DNA of 64,000 nucleotides from Nitrobacter sp051535235 (GCF_051535235.1 NZ_JBPPLZ010000005.1:186001-250000), one strand, 5' to 3'. Numbered from the stretch's first letter, positions 53,815 through 63,454 are shown. The notes: generated by a model from the letters alone, not told the origin. A program made the numbers and translations.

Positions 53815-55398
53815 CTATTCCGCGGGAACAGAGGCTTCCTGCAACTTCAGCGAATAATAGGAGGCGTTGGTTTTGCCGCGCGAGGCGGAGCGCGCGAACA
53901 CGATGAGGTGATGGGCCACGAGGATCGAACTGAGGAGATACTCGATCTCGCCGCGTGCCAGCCGGCGCAGCGCGAATTTCCAGAATGCACGCTTGTAGTC
54001 GCCGCGCACGCCGACCCTCCAGAAGACGTTTCGCAGCATGGTCAGGCCGAGCTTGATATTGCGCCACGACCGCTGCTGAGGCGTCCGCGGTTGAATCCGC
54101 TTCGGATAGGTTTCGCGGATCTGGTACTCGTAGCGTTCCAGAACTTTCTCGGGTTGATAGGCACGGCCCATGCAGTCGCGCCACGTTCCCACGACGTGGT
54201 CGTAGGGCAGGCGGAAATCGACGTTGGAATCGCGGTTCTCATCCTCGATCAGTCGATTCTCGCGCTGGAGACGATCCCACAGCGGCGTCTTCGGCAGCGC
54301 CTGCAGGAGATTGATCGTCAGGAGCGGGATCTGCGATTGATCGATGAAGTCGAGCAGATGCCGCCCGGTCTCGGGCTTGTCGGTATCGAGCCCGAGGATA
54401 ATTCCTGACACCACTTCCATGCCGTAATCGTTCAGCGTCTTGATCGCTTCCATGATGGGAACCATCATGTTGTGATCCTTGTGCATCGCCTTCAGCGCCA
54501 CCGGATCCGGAGTCTCGATGCCGCAGAAGATGGTCGCGAAGAACGCCTCGCGCATTTGCGACAAAATCTCCGGGCGCTTGGCGATATTGAGCGTCGCCTC
54601 GCAGGAGAAGCGCAGGACAAAGCCGGTCCTCTTTTGCCACGCGATCAGGTGCGGCAAAAGGTCCAGCGCGGCCTTGCGATTGCCGATGAAATTGTCGTCG
54701 ACGAAATAGACCGAGCCGCTGATGCCACATTCCAGCAGCTTGTCGAGCTCGCGCGTGATCTGTCCGGGAGTTTTGAGGCGCGGATTGCGGCCGTAAAGAA
54801 CCGGAATGTCGCAGAACTCGCACTGGTACGGGCAGCCGCTGGAATACTGGATGCTTCCCAGGAAATAATGTTTGATATCGGCGAGCTCGTAGGCGGGGAT
54901 CGGAAACTTGTCCATGGCCAGCCGATCCACGGTCTTGAGCACGACCTGGTGATCCGGCCGCGATGGATCGCGCGCCAGACGTCGGATCAATTCGTCCGTG
55001 GCATCGCCGAGTTCGCCGACGTGAAGGTAGTCGAATGATGGGTAATAGTCGGGACAGGCGCTGACCGACGGGCCGCCGATCGCGACCGGCAGGTCAAAGG
55101 CGTGAGCGCGGCGGCAGATATCGTTCATCTGCTGGCGCTGGATGTGCATGCCGCTGACGAGAACGGCTTCGGCCCATTCGAAATCCTCGTCTGTGGCTGC
55201 GCGAATGTTCTCGTCGATGAAGCGGACTTTCCAGTCGGCGGGCAGATAGGCGGCAATCAACAGCAACCCCTGCGGCGGCATGAAGGCCTGCACGCCCGCG
55301 GTCAGGGGATAGGCATGCTCGAACGTGCCGAACGACGACGTGTAGCGAGGAAAAACGCAAAGAATGCGTCGCATGCCGTCCTGACCGATGCCCCTCAT
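53815..55398 (-). CDS. hpnP: hopanoid C-2 methylase HpnP (B12-binding radical SAM)
   Basis: HpnP transfers a methyl group to C-2 of hopanoids. The 527-residue protein has an N-terminal cobalamin-binding domain (MRRILCVFPRYTSSFGTFEH, GGPSVSACPDYYPSFDYLHV), the radical SAM motif CPYQCEFCDIP with Cys189, Cys193 and Cys196, ETPDPVALKAMHKDHNMMVP and GMEVVSGIILGLDTDKPETG. ATG 55398 is preceded by ggggaggcgcg, a good ribosome site; ATG 55374 would remove 8 residues. HpnJ begins differently, so HpnP is preferred. An EcfG-like promoter lies 37 bases upstream. Confidence 0.9.
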   Translation of the reverse strand: MRGIGQDGMRRILCVFPRYTSSFGTFEHAYPLTAGVQAFMPPQGLLLIAAYLPADWKVRFIDENIRAATDEDFEWAEAVLVSGMHIQRQQMNDICRRAHAFDLPVAIGGPSVSACPDYYPSFDYLHVGELGDATDELIRRLARDPSRPDHQVVLKTVDRLAMDKFPIPAYELADIKHYFLGSIQYSSGCPYQCEFCDIPVLYGRNPRLKTPGQITRELDKLLECGISGSVYFVDDNFIGNRKAALDLLPHLIAWQKRTGFVLRFSCEATLNIAKRPEILSQMREAFFATIFCGIETPDPVALKAMHKDHNMMVPIMEAIKTLNDYGMEVVSGIILGLDTDKPETGRHLLDFIDQSQIPLLTINLLQALPKTPLWDRLQRENRLIEDENRDSNVDFRLPYDHVVGTWRDCMGRAYQPEKVLERYEYQIRETYPKRIQPRTPQQRSWRNIKLGLTMLRNVFWRVGVRGDYKRAFWKFALRRLARGEIEYLLSSILVAHHLIVFARSASRGKTNASYYSLKLQEASVPAE

Positions 55399-55435
55399 CG
55401 CGCCTCCCCGCTGTGCAAATGTGGGAACTCCTACT

Positions 55436-55460
55436 AACCTCCGACGCTGGCAATGGTTCC
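55436..55460 (-). promoter_or_regulatory. EcfG-like promoter of hpnP
   Basis: On the minus strand GGAAC (55460-55456), 16 bases, then GGTT (55439-55436) match the EcfG consensus GGAAC-N16/17-CGTT with one mismatch in the -10 box. The predicted transcript would begin near 55429, about 31 bases before the start codon. EcfG control of hpnP has been reported for Rhodopseudomonas palustris. Confidence 0.7.
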
Positions 55461-55639
55461 GGATCACGAACGGGACCGCGTCCCGCTTTTGCCCCGATAC
55501 GCACCCCGCGAGGCTGGCGGGAGGTCCTCTGAGTCTGTTTGGAAAGTCACCGGGCATCTCCCGGCCGTTCCACCGACGCAGCGCAGCGTGAAACGGTGCG
55601 CTGCTGAGCCGGGGTCTTTTGCGAGGTTATCTGCAACGA

Positions 55640-55684
55640 TCCCGGGTCTGCGCAGCGTCACTTCGTGCCGCAGCGCGCCCGGGA
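55640..55684. repeat. palindromic repeat upstream of hpnP
   Basis: tcccgggtctgcg (55640-55652) pairs imperfectly with cgcagcgcgcccggga (55669-55684) around gcgtcacttcgtgc. It is a Bradyrhizobiaceae-type element. A second, weaker pair (gcagcgca / tgcgctgc, around 55580-55606) precedes it. The 316-base gap 55399-55714 holds these repeats and the hpnP promoter. Confidence 0.65.
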
Positions 55685-55714
55685 CACCGGAAAAGCAAAC
55701 TTCTCAAACAGGCT

Positions 55715-57064
55715 CTAAGTGCGAATAATTGACTCGATACTCGCCGCGAGTTCAAAAATCCGGCGATCCGAGCCGCCGGCCGCGGCCAACATCAGGCCCG
55801 CCGGCGCGTCGCCCTCGCGATGACACGGCAGCGAAATCGCGCAGCCATCGACAGTGTTGATCAGCGCGCAGTTGCGCAGTGACAGCATGTTGGCTCTCGT
55901 GTAGGCCGCATCGCCGGCGAGATCGGCGATCACCGGCGGCGTCATCGCCACCGTCGGCGCGACCAGCGCATCATACGACGCGACGCGGTGCTCGAAGCCC
56001 GCGATGATCGCGCGGCGCATGGCGAGCAGATCGACATAATCGGCGGCGCTGAGGCTTTCGCCGCGCCGGATGCGGCTGATGACGCGGGGATCGTAGAGCT
56101 GCCCTTTCCTTGCGATCAGCGCGCGGTGCCAGGCCCAGCTTTCCGCCGCCGAGAACCCGCCGCCGACATTCAGCGATGCAATGTCGGCGAATTCGGGGAC
56201 GGCCATGCGTTCGATCACGGCGCCCGCGCCGGCAAGCCGGTCCAGCGCACGCTCGAAGGCGCGTGCCACCGCGCTGTCCAGGTCGTCCAGCATCACCGTT
56301 GTCGGCACCGCGAGACGCAGGCCCTTTGCCGGACGCGGCGCAACCGGCACAATCGCTTCGTCCGCCAGCACCGCGTCCATTACCGCGCAGCAACCGACCG
56401 AACGCGCGATCGGCCCGTAGCTGTCCAGCGTGACCGACAGCGGAATGCCGCCGTCGAGCGGTATCCGGCGCGCGGTCGGCTTGTAGCCCACGATGCCGCA
56501 ATAGGCCGCCGGAATGCGGCACGAGCCGCCGGTGTCGGTGCCGAGCGCACCGTGCGCCATGCCATCGGTGATCGAGACCGCCGCGCCCGACGACGATCCG
56601 CCCGGCACGTGGCCGACGTCGCGCCGCCAGGGATTTTTCGGCGTGCCGTAATGCGGATTGATGCCGAGTCCCGAATAGGCGAATTCCGTCATGTTGGTGC
56701 GCCCGATCACCACGAAGCCGGCGCGGCGCAGACGCGCCACGACCGCCGCATCCTTCGCTGCCGGAGGCCTGTCGTCGAGCGCGCGGGAGCCGGCGCGCGA
56801 TACCTGTCCCTTGATGTCGAACAGGTCCTTGATCGAAACCGGAATGCCGGCGAAAGGCGACGGCGCGGCATTGGCCGTGCGCAGTCTGTCCATGGCCTCG
56901 GCGGCGGCCATCGCGCCCTCCGCATCGACATGAATGAACACACGGGCGCCCTCGCCCGCTCTGTCGGCGATTTTCGCAAGGCACTCGTCGACGAGCTTAC
57001 GTGCCGAGGTGCGCCCCGCCGCGAGATCGGCGGCGAGCGAAGCCAGGGTCGAATGATCGGACAT
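55715..57064 (-). CDS. amidase signature family protein
   Basis: The 449-residue enzyme has the Ser-cisSer-Lys triad: Lys in GIPVSIKDLFDIKG, Ser in HVPGGSSSGAAVSI and the nucleophile in GTDTGGSCRIPAAYCG. Length and the AAKDAAVVARLRRAGFVVIG segment match amidases related to GatA and indoleacetamide hydrolase; the substrate is unknown and GatA itself is unlikely without GatB or GatC nearby. The ATG is 33 bases after the ppc stop on the same strand, so co-transcription with ppc is possible. Confidence 0.9.
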   Translation of the reverse strand: MSDHSTLASLAADLAAGRTSARKLVDECLAKIADRAGEGARVFIHVDAEGAMAAAEAMDRLRTANAAPSPFAGIPVSIKDLFDIKGQVSRAGSRALDDRPPAAKDAAVVARLRRAGFVVIGRTNMTEFAYSGLGINPHYGTPKNPWRRDVGHVPGGSSSGAAVSITDGMAHGALGTDTGGSCRIPAAYCGIVGYKPTARRIPLDGGIPLSVTLDSYGPIARSVGCCAVMDAVLADEAIVPVAPRPAKGLRLAVPTTVMLDDLDSAVARAFERALDRLAGAGAVIERMAVPEFADIASLNVGGGFSAAESWAWHRALIARKGQLYDPRVISRIRRGESLSAADYVDLLAMRRAIIAGFEHRVASYDALVAPTVAMTPPVIADLAGDAAYTRANMLSLRNCALINTVDGCAISLPCHREGDAPAGLMLAAAGGSDRRIFELAASIESIIRT

Positions 57065-57097
57065 TGGCGAACCCTCGCGAGACGGAGCGATCGTATC

Positions 57098-59884
57098 CTA
57101 ACCGCTATTGCGCAGGCCCGCGGAAATTCCGTTGATGGTGAGTTGGATGCCGCGCAGCACCTGCTCGTCGCCTTTCTGCGCGCGATGGTCTTTCAACAAT
57201 TCGACCTGCACATGATTAAGCGGATCGAGATAGGGAAAGCGGTTGCGAATCGAACGTTCAAGCAGCGGATTGCCGGCGAGCAGCCGCTCCTGCCCCATGA
57301 TGATAAGCAGCATGTCGATGGTGAGATGCCACTCGCGGCGAATGCGCCCGAAGATGGTCGCGCGCAACGTTGCGTCGGGGACCAGATCGGCATAGCGCGA
57401 CGCGATCGCGATCGAGCTTTTCGCGAGCACCATATCCATGTTGGAAAGCAACATGCGGAAGAACGGCCACTCGCCATAGAGTTCCTGCAAAAACGCCATA
57501 CCCTTGTCGGGATGATCCGCTATCCAGGATTCAACGGCGCTGCCGAACCCGTACCAGCCCGGCAGCATCAGCCGACATTGCGCCCAACTGAACACCCACG
57601 GGATTGCCCGGAGGTCCTCGATCCGCCGCGTCTTTTTGCGCGAGGCCGGCCGGCTGCCAATATTCAACGTCGAGATCTCGTTGATGACGGTGGAGGCCCA
57701 GAAATAGTCCTCGAAGCCCGGCGTCTCGTAAACAAGATTACGGTAGGCCGCGAAGGCGCGCGACGAGAGCGACTCCATGGCATCGAGATATTCAAGGCTC
57801 GGCGCGCTCTGCCGCGGCTGCAACAGGCTTGCCTCCAGCGTCGCGGCGGCGAGGATCTCCAGATTGCTGCGGCCGACCTCGGCGTTGGAATATTTGCTGG
57901 AGATGATTTCGCCCTGTTCGGTGATCCTGATCTGGCCGTTTACCGCGCCGCCCGGCTGGGCAAGGATGGCGTCGTAGCTCGGGCCGCCGCCGCGCCCGAC
58001 CGAGCCGCCCCGGCCGTGAAACAAGCGCAACCGCACATGGTGGCGCTCGAACACCTCGACGAGGCCGATCTCGGCCTTGTAAAGCTCCCATCCCGACGTG
58101 ACGAAGCCGCCGTCCTTGTTGCTGTCGGAATAGCCGAGCATCACCTCCTGCAGGCTTCCGCGACTGTCCACCAGCGCCCGGTATTCCGGAAGCGACAACA
58201 GGCGGTCCATGATGCCGGCGCAGGCCTGCAAGTCGTCGATGGTCTCGAACAGCGGCACGATGTTGATGGCACTGTGGCCGCTGGGGTCGATAAGATCGGC
58301 TTCCTTCAGCAGCAATGCAACCTCGAGCAGGTCGGAAACGCCCTCGCTCATCGAGACGATGCATTGAGGAATCGCGGCGGGACCAAACATCTCGTGCGCC
58401 TCCGCCGCGGCATGAAACACCGCGAGTTCGCCCCGTGTCTCCTCGCTGTATGTGATGAAGGGCGATGTCAACGGTCGCGTGCTGCGCAGTTCCCGCAACA
58501 GCACGACGATCCGCGCCTCCTCGTCCAGGTCCAGATAGGAGGTGTCCGGCGTCGCGGCGCCAAGCAGTTCGGCGATGGTACGCTCGTGAACGGTGGAGTT
58601 CTGCCGCAGGTCGAGACAGGCAAGGTGAAAACCGAAGCAGTCGGCAGCGCGGCGCAGATGGCGCAGCCGTCCCCGCGCGATCACCTCCGACTTGTTCTGA
58701 GTCAGCGAGCGATGGAGAACATCGAGGTCGGCGCTGAATTCGGCGACGCTCTCATAAGGCGGCGAATTGCCGTATCGCGGGCGCAGCGTGTCCGCCTTCA
58801 GCTTAACGGCCGTGGCCGATAGCCGCGCATAAATGCCTGATACCGCGAGGCGGTAGGGCTCGCCGCGGCGATGCGGCGAGGTGTCGGCCGATCGTTCGGC
58901 GAGAGTGCGCAATTCCGGCGAGACATTTGTGAGATCGGCCGCCAGCGACAGTTCGCGGCCGAGTTCGTGCAGTTCGTCGAGGTAGTGGCGCAGGATCCGC
59001 GAGGCCTGCATCCGCAGGGTGCCGCGCAGGACGTCTGCAGTCACAAACGGATTGCCGTCGCGGTCGCCGCCGATCCAGCTTCCGATCCGCAGGAACGAGG
59101 CCATCTCGTGCGAGATGCCGCCATCGCCATCCTGCAGGCGGTCTTCCAGCACGCAATGCAATCGCGGCACTTCGCGCAGGAAAGTATAGTCGTAGAACGA
59201 CAGCCCGTTGGCGACCTCGTCGAGTACCGTAAGTTTTGTCCGCCGCAACAGATTGGTATGCCACAATGTCAAAACGGCGCGGCGCAATTGTTCCTCGCTG
59301 GCCTCGAATTCCTCCGGGGTAAGCTGCATCCGATCGCGCCGATCAAGCACAGCAGCAACTTCCATCTCGCGGTCGATCGCGCTCTTGCGGCGAACCTCTG
59401 TCGGGTGCGCGGTCAGCACGGGACTCACCAGGGCGTTGTCGAAGAAAACCCGCAACTCGGCGCCGCTGAAACCCGCCAAATGCGCGCGAGCGAGCGTGTA
59501 AGCCAGCCTGCCCTCGTGCTGCACACCGTCCACGAGGGTCTGGCTGCGCATCTGGCGGATGTTGTTCTGATCTTCGGCGATATTGGCGAGATGCGAGAAA
59601 TAGCTGAAGGCACGGACGACGAGCACGGTCTCATCGGCCGACATGCCGTCGAGGATGGCCTCCAACTCCCGCCGCGCCGGCTTGTCGTCATCGCGGTGAA
59701 AGCGGATCGAGGTCTGGCGGATGCGTTCGACCAGATCGAACACGGCTTCCCCTTCCTGATCGCGCACGGTATCGCCGAGAATGCGCCCGAGCAGCCGAAT
59801 ATCATCGCGCAGCCGAGCATCGAGTGCAGCGGCGTCAGATTCCGGCTGACCTGCACGAGGTAACGGCATGATCTGACTGGACAT
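57098..59884 (-). CDS. ppc: phosphoenolpyruvate carboxylase
   Basis: The 928-residue enzyme carboxylates PEP to oxaloacetate, replenishing the citric acid cycle. Signature regions are PVLTAHPTEVRRKSAIDREM with the catalytic histidine, GGDRDGNPFVTADVLR, MLGYSDSNKDGGFVTSGWEL and LFHGRGGSVGRGGGPSYDAI; the C-terminus GISAGLRNSG resembles the conserved end of the enzyme. ATG 59884 follows caggagcacg, a good ribosome site; the open frame to 60061 adds no conserved residues. Allosteric aspartate inhibition is usual in the family. Confidence 0.96.
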   Translation of the reverse strand: MSSQIMPLPRAGQPESDAAALDARLRDDIRLLGRILGDTVRDQEGEAVFDLVERIRQTSIRFHRDDDKPARRELEAILDGMSADETVLVVRAFSYFSHLANIAEDQNNIRQMRSQTLVDGVQHEGRLAYTLARAHLAGFSGAELRVFFDNALVSPVLTAHPTEVRRKSAIDREMEVAAVLDRRDRMQLTPEEFEASEEQLRRAVLTLWHTNLLRRTKLTVLDEVANGLSFYDYTFLREVPRLHCVLEDRLQDGDGGISHEMASFLRIGSWIGGDRDGNPFVTADVLRGTLRMQASRILRHYLDELHELGRELSLAADLTNVSPELRTLAERSADTSPHRRGEPYRLAVSGIYARLSATAVKLKADTLRPRYGNSPPYESVAEFSADLDVLHRSLTQNKSEVIARGRLRHLRRAADCFGFHLACLDLRQNSTVHERTIAELLGAATPDTSYLDLDEEARIVVLLRELRSTRPLTSPFITYSEETRGELAVFHAAAEAHEMFGPAAIPQCIVSMSEGVSDLLEVALLLKEADLIDPSGHSAINIVPLFETIDDLQACAGIMDRLLSLPEYRALVDSRGSLQEVMLGYSDSNKDGGFVTSGWELYKAEIGLVEVFERHHVRLRLFHGRGGSVGRGGGPSYDAILAQPGGAVNGQIRITEQGEIISSKYSNAEVGRSNLEILAAATLEASLLQPRQSAPSLEYLDAMESLSSRAFAAYRNLVYETPGFEDYFWASTVINEISTLNIGSRPASRKKTRRIEDLRAIPWVFSWAQCRLMLPGWYGFGSAVESWIADHPDKGMAFLQELYGEWPFFRMLLSNMDMVLAKSSIAIASRYADLVPDATLRATIFGRIRREWHLTIDMLLIIMGQERLLAGNPLLERSIRNRFPYLDPLNHVQVELLKDHRAQKGDEQVLRGIQLTINGISAGLRNSG

Positions 59885-60622
59885 CGCGTGCTCCTGAAAC
59901 TCCGGGCCCTTCAGTCGCAATTTTCTTGCTGCGACGCAAGAAACAGCAGTCGACGATGCACAAAAGATGAACGGTCCCCTCCAGGCAAACGCCGAACGAT
60001 TTCCGCGGCTCGTGGCCGCTGGATCGACCGCCGTGCATGCTGCCGGACTACGATGCCACAAGACACGTATTCATACATGATAAGCGCAATATTCTCGCAT
60101 TTGTTGTTAATAATACTGATGCTTGTGGGCATTCGAGGCCAAAGTCAAACACGGCTCCGAGCGTCTCGCGGGCTGGCTAAGTCCTGGCGGTTGCGCGCCA
60201 GTAGATCCGTCACGGCGCGGTCGGCGGCGCGCATGGCACACTTGCAGAGACGAGGCACAATTGCTGCGCACTCACGAGCGGGCAACTCGATTTCATGCGG
60301 GAGCTATAGCCCCGGCTGTTAACACCGGGTCGAATGTTCGAGCGCAGTTACCGGACGATGACTCACATCCACCAGCAGAGTCTGAACCGCGTTCGATCGA
60401 CGTCCGATTTCCTCGTTGAGAAAGCAAATACGCGGTGATCGAGCTTCCGGCCTGGCATGCGCGGCAAGGCGGCATTGCACCGACCACCGAACGTCTCCGA
60501 CTATGTCCGGATGATCTCTGTATAAACGCATGCATAACCCAGCCGGCAGTGGCACTGTACTGACGGAGCGGCTATCCTCATCAAGGCCGATCAATCGCAG
60601 TCATCTCAGAGGACGACCCTTC
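59885..60622. other. intergenic region upstream of ppc and the ferredoxin gene
   Basis: The 738 bases lie between divergent genes. An A/T-rich stretch at about 60050-60125 (tattcatacatgataagcgc, gttgttaataatactgatgc) is the likely ppc promoter. Frames of up to 144 codons on the plus strand (59888-60322) and smaller ones at 60123-60419 and 60293-60594 show no recognisable family and shared no good ribosome sites. Confidence 0.5.
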
Positions 60623-60838
60623 ATGTCCAGCTCTGGCACCCTCAGAATTCGCGTCGATTCGGACAAATGCCAAGGGAACGCACGATGCAAGTCGCTGGCG
60701 CCCGAACTTTTCGAACTCGACGAATGGGGCTACGCCCGCGAGATCGGCGACGGCACCGTCCCGGCCGGGCTTGAGGACAAGGCGTGGCTCGCGCAGGCCA
60801 ATTGTCCGGAAATCGCGATCGCGATTGTCGAAGAATGA
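60623..60838 (+). CDS. small ferredoxin ([3Fe-4S]/[4Fe-4S], P450-type)
   Basis: The 71-residue protein has Cys16, Cys22 and Cys61 (KCQGNARCKS, ANCPEI), a three-cysteine pattern with Asn19 where [4Fe-4S] ferredoxins have Cys or His, as in single-cluster ferredoxins that feed bacterial P450s. ATG 60623 follows cagaggacgaccc. It ends 70 bases before the P450 gene, so it is its probable electron donor. The longer frame from 60530 is not family-like. Confidence 0.9.
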   Translation: MSSSGTLRIRVDSDKCQGNARCKSLAPELFELDEWGYAREIGDGTVPAGLEDKAWLAQANCPEIAIAIVEE

Positions 60839-60908
60839 AATCGGATTTTAGCAATTTTTAAGCGCCGTCGGTCAGGCGTAGACGGCGGCGATTGCCTGGA
60901 GGAATTCG

Positions 60909-62105
60909 ATGTCCAACCCTGCACCCGTTACCGACTGGGTTCACGATTTCGACCATACCGACCCGACCTGGACCGAAAATCCATACCCGATCTGGGACGA
61001 ACTGCGCGTCAAATGTCCCGTCGCCCACACCAACCGCTTTCTCGGCGTCTACCTTCCCACCACCTATGAGGCGGTGAAGGAAATTTGCTACGACACCGAC
61101 CATTTCTCGTCGCGCCGCGTGGTGGTGCGCAGCGTTCGCCCCGAGCCGCCGCCGCCCGCGCCACCCATCACATCGGACCCGCCCGAGCACAAGCGCGCCA
61201 AGCAGATCCTGCTGCCGCTTTTCATGCCGGAGGAGGTGAAAAAGCTGGAGCCGCGCGTTCGCGCAATCTGCAACGAGCTGATCGACAGCTTCATCAATGA
61301 CGAGGGCTGCGACGCCGCGGCGCGTTACACGAAATACGTGCCGATCCGTGCCGTCACCAACATGTTCGGTATTCCGGAAACGGACGGTGACCTTTTCATC
61401 AAATGGATTCACGAGATCCTTGAACTGGGCCTTCACGACGACGCCGTGGTGATGAAGGCGGTCCAGGAAATGATGGCTTATTTCACCGGCCACATCGAGG
61501 CGCGAAAGAAGCATCCGACCGACGACCTGATCTCGACATTGATGAATGCGCGGACCGAGGAGGGACAGCCGCTGACGGACATGCATGTGCAGGGAGCGTT
61601 GCGGTTGCTGCTGGTCGCCAGCATCGACACCACGTGGAGCGCGATCGGTTCCTCGCTCTGGCATCTGGCGAAGACGCCGGCGGACCGCGCGCGTCTGATC
61701 GCGGAGCCTGAGCTTCTTCCGACCGCGATCGAGGAATTTCTGCGTGCCTTTTCGCCGGCATCGTCGGGCCGCGAGGTCATGAAGGAAACCACCGTCAGCG
61801 GCTGCCCGGTGAAGCCGGGCAACATGGTGCTGCTGGCATTTCCGGCCGCCAATCGCGATCCGACAGTCTTTCCAGACGCCGACAAGGTCATCATTGACCG
61901 CAAGGACAACCGTCACATCGCTTTTGGCGTCGGCATTCACCGCTGCGTCGGCTCCCATCTGGCCCGCATGGAGATGCTCGTTGCGATCGAGGAGTGGCTG
62001 AAGCGCATTCCGGATTTCCGGCTTGATCCGTCTCGCCCGACGACATGGTCTGAAGGAAGCTTGCGCGGCCCACGCCAGCTCCCGCTGCTGTTCGGAAAAA
62101 GTTGA
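60909..62105 (+). CDS. cytochrome P450
   Basis: The 398-residue soluble monooxygenase has the heme motif HIAFGVGIHRCVGSHLARME with Cys346 as the thiolate ligand, the ExxR region (EEFLRAFSP), and an I-helix LLLVASIDTTWSAIGSSLWH in which the usual A/G-G-x-D/E-T appears as VASIDTT. The start MSNPAPVTDWVHDFDHTDPT is typical of CYP families fed by small ferredoxins. Its substrate, perhaps a terpene or aromatic, is not predictable. The ferredoxin gene lies just upstream. Confidence 0.93.
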   Translation: MSNPAPVTDWVHDFDHTDPTWTENPYPIWDELRVKCPVAHTNRFLGVYLPTTYEAVKEICYDTDHFSSRRVVVRSVRPEPPPPAPPITSDPPEHKRAKQILLPLFMPEEVKKLEPRVRAICNELIDSFINDEGCDAAARYTKYVPIRAVTNMFGIPETDGDLFIKWIHEILELGLHDDAVVMKAVQEMMAYFTGHIEARKKHPTDDLISTLMNARTEEGQPLTDMHVQGALRLLLVASIDTTWSAIGSSLWHLAKTPADRARLIAEPELLPTAIEEFLRAFSPASSGREVMKETTVSGCPVKPGNMVLLAFPAANRDPTVFPDADKVIIDRKDNRHIAFGVGIHRCVGSHLARMEMLVAIEEWLKRIPDFRLDPSRPTTWSEGSLRGPRQLPLLFGKS

Positions 62106-62163
62106 CGTTGCCGGCCGCGCGGCATCTCGCGCCGCGACCCGCATGAGTTCAGGGAGGCCAGAC

Positions 62164-63393
62164 ATGCCGAACGAGCGTTTGCAGTTTTCCGGGTCGGACG
62201 GTTCCGAGCTTGCAGCCGCGCTGGATCTTCCCGACCGCGAACCGGCAGCCTACGCGCTGTTCGCGCATTGCTTCACCTGCGGCAAGGACGTGCTCGCGGC
62301 AAGGCGCATCGCTGCGGGACTGACGGCGCGTGGAATAGCGGTCCTGCGATTCGATTACACCGGTCTTGGCGCCAGCGAAGGGGAATTCGCCAACAGCACG
62401 TTTTCCTCCAACGTCGCCGATATCGTTCTGGCGGCCGATCATCTGCGCCGGACCCGCAGGGCGCCGGCCATCCTGATCGGCCATAGCCTCGGCGGCGCCG
62501 CCGTTCTCGCAGCCGCGGCCCGGATTCCCGAAGCGAAAGCTGTGGCGACGATCGCAGCGCCCTCCGATCCGGCCCACGTCACGCACCTGTTCGCCGATCG
62601 CGTCGCAGACATCCGCACGCAGGGCTCGGTCGAAGTCTCCCTCGCCGGCCGCCCGTTTCATATCAAACGGGAATTTCTCGATGATATCGCCGAGCACAAC
62701 CTGATGGGGCAGATTGCAGAGTTGCGGAAGGCGCTATTGATCCTGCATTCGCCGACCGACGACATTGTCGGAATCGACAACGCCACCCGCATTTTCGTTG
62801 CTGCAAAGCATCCGAAGAGTTTCATATCGCTTTCGGGAGCCGACCATCTGTTGAGCCGGAAAAGCGACGCCGATTATGTCGCCGACGTGATCGCCTCCTG
62901 GGTGCAACGCTATCTCGAGGCAGCGCCGACCGGCGCCGTCGACGACGCAGGCCCGCGCAGCGTCGTCGTTCGAGAAACCCGCCGCAGCAAATTCCAGCAG
63001 ATCGTGACCGTCGGTCCACACCGGTTGATCGCCGACGAACCAAGCACCGCCGGAGGCGACGATACCGGACCCGGTCCGTACGATTTCCTGCTTGCAGCGC
63101 TCGGGGCCTGCACGTCTATGACGCTGCGATTGTATGCCGACCGCAAGGCGCTGCCGCTCGATCGCGTCGACGTGACGCTTCGGCATAGCAGAATACATGC
63201 AGAGGACTGCGCCGAGTGCGAAACCAAAACCGGCATGATCGACCAGATCGAACGCGAGATCGCGATGGATGGAGCGCTCGATCAGGAGCAACGTGGGAGA
63301 CTGATGGACATCGCCGACAAATGTCCGGTTCACCGGACGCTGACCTCGGAAATCCGCATCGTAACGCGCGCGTCGGAAGCGGAAGGGCTTTAG
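62164..63393 (+). CDS. alpha/beta hydrolase - OsmC fusion protein
   Basis: The 409-residue protein joins two domains. Residues 1-255 are an alpha/beta hydrolase (ALFAHCFTCGKDVLAARRIA, LRFDYTGLGASEGEF, ILIGHSLGGAAVLAAAARIP, with GHSLGG as nucleophile elbow and HSPTDDIVGI containing the likely Asp). Residues 270-409 form an OsmC-like domain (GPGPYDFLLAALGACTSMTL with the redox Cys, and DKCPVHRTL with the second). OsmC proteins reduce organic hydroperoxides. ATG 62164 follows cagggaggccag. Such fusions are known in several proteobacteria. Confidence 0.93.
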   Translation: MPNERLQFSGSDGSELAAALDLPDREPAAYALFAHCFTCGKDVLAARRIAAGLTARGIAVLRFDYTGLGASEGEFANSTFSSNVADIVLAADHLRRTRRAPAILIGHSLGGAAVLAAAARIPEAKAVATIAAPSDPAHVTHLFADRVADIRTQGSVEVSLAGRPFHIKREFLDDIAEHNLMGQIAELRKALLILHSPTDDIVGIDNATRIFVAAKHPKSFISLSGADHLLSRKSDADYVADVIASWVQRYLEAAPTGAVDDAGPRSVVVRETRRSKFQQIVTVGPHRLIADEPSTAGGDDTGPGPYDFLLAALGACTSMTLRLYADRKALPLDRVDVTLRHSRIHAEDCAECETKTGMIDQIEREIAMDGALDQEQRGRLMDIADKCPVHRTLTSEIRIVTRASEAEGL

Positions 63394-63454
63394 AGCGGCT
63401 TGCATTTTGACGGAAACAAACCGATCCGTCATGGGCGGCATAGAGCCGAGTTGC

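Noticed and set aside
53815..55398. reading this gene as HpnJ, another hopanoid radical SAM enzyme
   Set aside because: The N-terminal FPRYTSSFGTFEHAYPL and the cobalamin domain fit HpnP, while HpnJ as I know it begins differently.
55988..58822. 944-codon plus-strand frame across the amidase and ppc genes
   Set aside because: It is antisense to two firmly identified genes and composed of the residues expected from reading GC-rich codons backwards.
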